DNA from: JBNJDW01 sp051745265
Lineage (GTDB): Bacteria > Pseudomonadota > Alphaproteobacteria > Micavibrionales > CSBR16-224
DNA: 8,495 nucleotides
Direction of reading: 5' to 3'
Assembly (NCBI GenBank): GCA_051745265.1
Contig: JBNJDW010000071.1
Location: forward strand, 1-8,495
This document shows, in pieces, positions 6,011 to 8,495 of this stretch. Both the position numbers and the translations under genes were made by a program. Positions within the stretch are counted from its first letter, which is position 1; every line of letters starts with the position of its first letter. The notes under the pieces are model-generated. The model searched no databases. It saw only the letters and a program-made list of their open reading frames with translations, and was not told the origin of the DNA.

Positions 6011-6016
6011 CAGGGT

Positions 6017-6649
6017 ATGCCCACCGCACCCACAAAAGCACGCTCTTCCAATAAGGGCGCAGAAGAATCGAAACGCTCGATTCCACTGTCCGATCAGCCG
6101 CCCGCGCCGACGGATCAGGACCTGATGCGGCGTATTGCAGAACAAAAAGACCAGACCGCCTTTGCCACGCTGGTGGACCGTTACCGGCAGAAGCTGTTTG
6201 CAACCTGTTACCGGATGCTGGGCCAATATGCCGAGGCGGAAGAGGCGGTACAGGACAGTTTTTTAAAGCTGTGGAATTATGCCCCAAGCTGGGATGTCGA
6301 AAAGGCCAGCCTGAGCACCTGGCTTTATACCATCACCAGCAACACCTGCCGGGATGTCCTGCGTAAACGCAAGGCCATTCTGGTCGAACATGATGATAAT
6401 CGTGAAAGTGACCTTCCGGGCGGACAGCAGGTTGTAGAGCAAAAGCAACAGGCCCGGCTGGTCAAAAAGGCAATCAATAAGCTGCCCGACCGTCAGCGCG
6501 AGGCGCTGGTCCTGTCTTATTACCAGGGTCTCAGCCATAAAGAAATCGGCGCTGTAATGAGCACCAGCCCTAAAAGTATCGAGGGATTAATCGCCCGGGC
6601 ACGTACAGATTTAAAACAACAATTATCGTTCTTAAGTGAGGCTTTGTGA
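6017..6649 (+). CDS. ECF-subfamily RNA polymerase sigma factor
   Basis: This 210-aa protein has the two-domain ECF architecture. Region 2 (about residues 46-112) contains AFATLVDRYRQKLFATCYRML, the EEAVQDSFLKLW helix (75-86) that contacts core polymerase and the -10 element, and STWLYTITSNTCRDVLRKRK. Region 4 (about 150-200) contains LPDRQREALVLSYYQGLSHKEIG and the helix-turn-helix recognition segment ending IEGLIARARTDLKQQL. Regions 1.1 and 3 are missing, as expected. The first 32 residues form an unusually long, polar, Ser/Lys-rich N-terminal extension. The factor would redirect RNA polymerase to a stress regulon. It lies between a periplasmic protein and a membrane-bound anti-sigma-like protein, and its stop overlaps the next start (TGATG), so sigma and partner are made in coupled amounts. 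The target promoters and ECF group cannot be told by eye. Confidence 0.93.
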   Translation: MPTAPTKARSSNKGAEESKRSIPLSDQPPAPTDQDLMRRIAEQKDQTAFATLVDRYRQKLFATCYRMLGQYAEAEEAVQDSFLKLWNYAPSWDVEKASLSTWLYTITSNTCRDVLRKRKAILVEHDDNRESDLPGGQQVVEQKQQARLVKKAINKLPDRQREALVLSYYQGLSHKEIGAVMSTSPKSIEGLIARARTDLKQQLSFLSEAL

Positions 6650-7170
6650 TGGGTAACAAAAAAGCAAATATAACAGACCCGCAGCTTGATCGTTTAATGG
6701 GGCTGTATGAAACGCCCGAACTTGATGGGCCGTCCTTTGACCAAAAACTGTTTTCCCGTCTGGGGCAGGAGGGGCAGGGGCCTGCGGGCACGGATAATCA
6801 CCGTTTTGTGATCTGGTCGCTGCCGCGTCGCTTTGCCGCCCTTGCCGTAGTTGTGCTGTTTTCTGCGGCGCTGGTGTTCAGTAATTATGATTTTGATCAG
6901 CAACCGGCCCCAACGCAGACCCAGACAGCTTCGGCATCCGGCGGTGCTGAAAAGACATCTGTTGCTTCGGCAGAGAATGACATTACGGATGTTGATGGTT
7001 TTCTCAATGAAATCATCGATCAGGATATCGCCGTTCTGGAATATTCTGTGGCCATGAACACGCAGCCGGAAAAGCAATCTGAAAAAGCCTCGTCCGAGGA
7101 TGATCAGGCCCCGCCGCCGATTGACAGCTTCCTTGATGAATTGCTGGGCATTGAAAGCCGGACGCTGTAA
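6649..7170 (+). CDS. Single-pass membrane anti-sigma-like protein
   Basis: This 173-aa protein overlaps the sigma-factor stop by one base (TGATG), a coupling typical of sigma/anti-sigma pairs. A cytoplasmic N-terminal part (1-60) contains the short helical segment DPQLDRLMGLYETPELDGPSF and precedes one membrane helix (62-78, RRFAALAVVVLFSAALVFS). A low-complexity acidic, Gln/Thr/Ser-rich periplasmic tail follows. No HxxxCxxC zinc anti-sigma motif is present, so this is not a classical ZAS protein. Assignment rests on position and topology rather than sequence. Two near-copies of a motif occur in the tail: VDGFLNEII (115-123) and IDSFLDELL (158-166), the second close to the C-terminus. It would hold the sigma factor at the membrane until a periplasmic signal releases it, possibly by proteolysis. 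GTG at 6646 is an alternative start one codon earlier. Confidence 0.75.
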   Translation: MGNKKANITDPQLDRLMGLYETPELDGPSFDQKLFSRLGQEGQGPAGTDNHRFVIWSLPRRFAALAVVVLFSAALVFSNYDFDQQPAPTQTQTASASGGAEKTSVASAENDITDVDGFLNEIIDQDIAVLEYSVAMNTQPEKQSEKASSEDDQAPPPIDSFLDELLGIESRTL

Positions 7171-7186
7171 ACCTGCCGCTGCTTTG

Positions 7187-8494
7187 TTATGGCCGTCGTC
7201 CGCTTTTCAGGAGGGGTTTTCTGGGCCGGGATTTCATATGGCGGGCGATGCTCAGTTCAGCCTTAACCTGAAGGATATCCTGAATAAACGCCTTGTTCTG
7301 ATGGCGGTAGGGAATGTAACTGCGTATCAGCGATGTGAATTCAGCTTCACGGTTTTGCCAGAAACGCGGATTTAAAATCTGCGAAAGCCGGTTACGGTGG
7401 GACAGATAGTCAATTGCATTATTACCAAAGGCATCGCGTTGGGTAAGTTTATGCAGGGTCAGGGGTGTTTTATCCGTATAAATCACGCCTTTCTCAATCA
7501 TGGTCAGCCGCCCATCCGCAGTGACAGAAACATCGCGGCTGTTCAGGGCCCGGGCTTTCTTATGCCAGTGGTCGAGTTCATCAGAAATAGGCTGGTATTG
7601 CGGATCATGAACCGGAATACGATTGCGCAAAGAAAATTCCATCCGGTGTATATCCATGTCGGGCCCGTAGTGTTCGAGCAACAGTCGCAGGCATTTGGTG
7701 CTTTTATTCTCAACAAGTTCAGGGCCCAGATAGGAGAGTTCGGATTCTATAAAATCCGGAGTATAGCGGATCAGGAAATCAAGAAGCTTTACAGCATCTT
7801 TCTGCACAATGGATTCCAGATGATATTCATTGAGATAAGGTTTGTGCTTTTCAATATAAGGGCCAAGCGTCGTGATATCATCGCGCCTGGCCGCCATATC
7901 AAAAGCCACCGGAAAATTAGAAGGGGATATTTTGCCATAGGCCATGACATGTTTCATGAATTCGTAATCGCCATGCCGTACGGCAAGATCGCTAAGATGT
8001 AAGATTGATTTTGGATCTGTATAGGCGGCGCCGGCCTGCATCATGGCCTTAACAGCTGTTGTCCTTTTTGTGCCGCGGGTCAGAACCGTATGGGCCGCAA
8101 AGCTGTTATGGGCGTGAACATTGGCGCCCAGTTCGCATAAAAGATCGACAATATCCCCTTGCTCAAGATAGGCGGCCCATTCCAGCGCGCCCATATGATT
8201 GATGGGGTCTCCCTGTGTGACGGCGACGGGCCGGCGGTCAGGGGTGAAATAGTGGCTTTTCGTCGGGCTGAGTGTCGGGTTGTTCGGGGCATTAATATTG
8301 GCCCCTTCATCAATCAGAGTTGCAATCGCATGAATTTTAAAGAAAAATCCGGGCTCCTCACGGATAACATCGATCAGCATTTGATTGCGTTTGGTAGGGC
8401 TGGCGGTTTGGACCTCTTGCTTGAAGGCATTGAATCGATGCCGGCGGGCCGCTGTCCAACCACTGAGACGGTCATGATATTTCGCTTTTATAAG
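7187..8494 (-). CDS. Ankyrin-repeat protein, 5' end outside the window
   Basis: At least 435 residues are visible and the frame is still open at the right edge. The first in-window Met (8380) has no Shine-Dalgarno, and the 38 residues before it read as normal charged helical protein, so the true start lies beyond the window. Ankyrin repeats are recognisable by their helix-loop-helix and GA(N) ends: IATLIDEGANINAPN, MGALEWAAYLEQGDIVDLLCELGANVHAHN, TTAVKAMMQAGAAYTD and ILHLSDLAVRHGDYEFMKHVMAYG. At least three more degenerate units follow (AFDMAARRDDITTLGPYIEK, AVKLLDFLIRYTPDF and KCLRLLLEHYGPDMDI). The rest, including a central DELDHWHKKARAL helix and a basic C-terminus ending RPRKPLLKSGRRP, is not repeat-like. 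No signal peptide can be judged. Ankyrin repeats mediate protein binding; the partner is unknown. It converges on the anti-sigma-like gene with 16 bp between stops and no terminator. Confidence 0.85.
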   Translation of the reverse strand, partial: LIKAKYHDRLSGWTAARRHRFNAFKQEVQTASPTKRNQMLIDVIREEPGFFFKIHAIATLIDEGANINAPNNPTLSPTKSHYFTPDRRPVAVTQGDPINHMGALEWAAYLEQGDIVDLLCELGANVHAHNSFAAHTVLTRGTKRTTAVKAMMQAGAAYTDPKSILHLSDLAVRHGDYEFMKHVMAYGKISPSNFPVAFDMAARRDDITTLGPYIEKHKPYLNEYHLESIVQKDAVKLLDFLIRYTPDFIESELSYLGPELVENKSTKCLRLLLEHYGPDMDIHRMEFSLRNRIPVHDPQYQPISDELDHWHKKARALNSRDVSVTADGRLTMIEKGVIYTDKTPLTLHKLTQRDAFGNNAIDYLSHRNRLSQILNPRFWQNREAEFTSLIRSYIPYRHQNKAFIQDILQVKAELSIARHMKSRPRKPLLKSGRRP

Positions 8495-8495
8495 G

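Noticed and set aside
5636..6226. 196-aa minus-strand frame opposite the exported protein and sigma factor
   Set aside because: It is a shadow of two well-supported genes. Its Cys/His/Arg-rich composition is typical of antisense reading.
7397..8002. 201-aa plus-strand frame opposite the ankyrin gene
   Set aside because: It is antisense to clear ankyrin repeats, with no ribosome site and no recognisable domain.

Overview
The window looks like a chromosomal segment of a Gram-negative proteobacterium. The evidence is a tRNA-Pro(CGG) with its CCA encoded, a Sec signal peptide on a periplasmic protein, and an ECF sigma factor translationally coupled to a membrane-anchored anti-sigma-like protein. 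Codon usage and mid-range GC fit an alphaproteobacterium, possibly a host-associated or predatory lineage given the ankyrin protein, but that placement is inference. No transposase, integrase, CRISPR array or phage gene is visible.

Left part (1-3008, + strand): two tandem copies of a protein family I do not recognise. The first copy runs in from beyond the left edge and carries a one-base deletion at about position 60, so it is annotated as a pseudogene. The second copy is intact (384 aa) and is followed 27 bp later by an HD-domain phosphohydrolase, probably in one operon. Similarity between the copies is patchy, with a near-identical block suggestive of gene conversion.

Middle part (3009-5556): two minus-strand genes, a six-helix membrane protein of unknown function and a GNAT acetyltransferase, each with a recognisable sigma-70-type promoter. 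Then come tRNA-Pro on the + strand and a visibly more AT-rich DUF2306-type membrane protein, whose transcription ends at a strong intrinsic terminator (5461-5499).

Right part (5557-8495): a compact + strand operon of an exported helical protein with an LTPEQR segment, an ECF sigma factor and a single-pass anti-sigma-like protein. Together these look like an envelope-stress or signal-sensing cassette in which the periplasmic protein and the anti-sigma tail could sense the signal and release the sigma factor. Converging on it, 16 bp away, is a long degenerate ankyrin-repeat protein on the minus strand whose reading frame is still open at the right edge.

The least explained elements are the duplicated unknown family with its frameshifted copy, and the ECF cassette, whose anti-sigma-like protein lacks a zinc motif and carries a repeated FLxE motif in its periplasmic tail.
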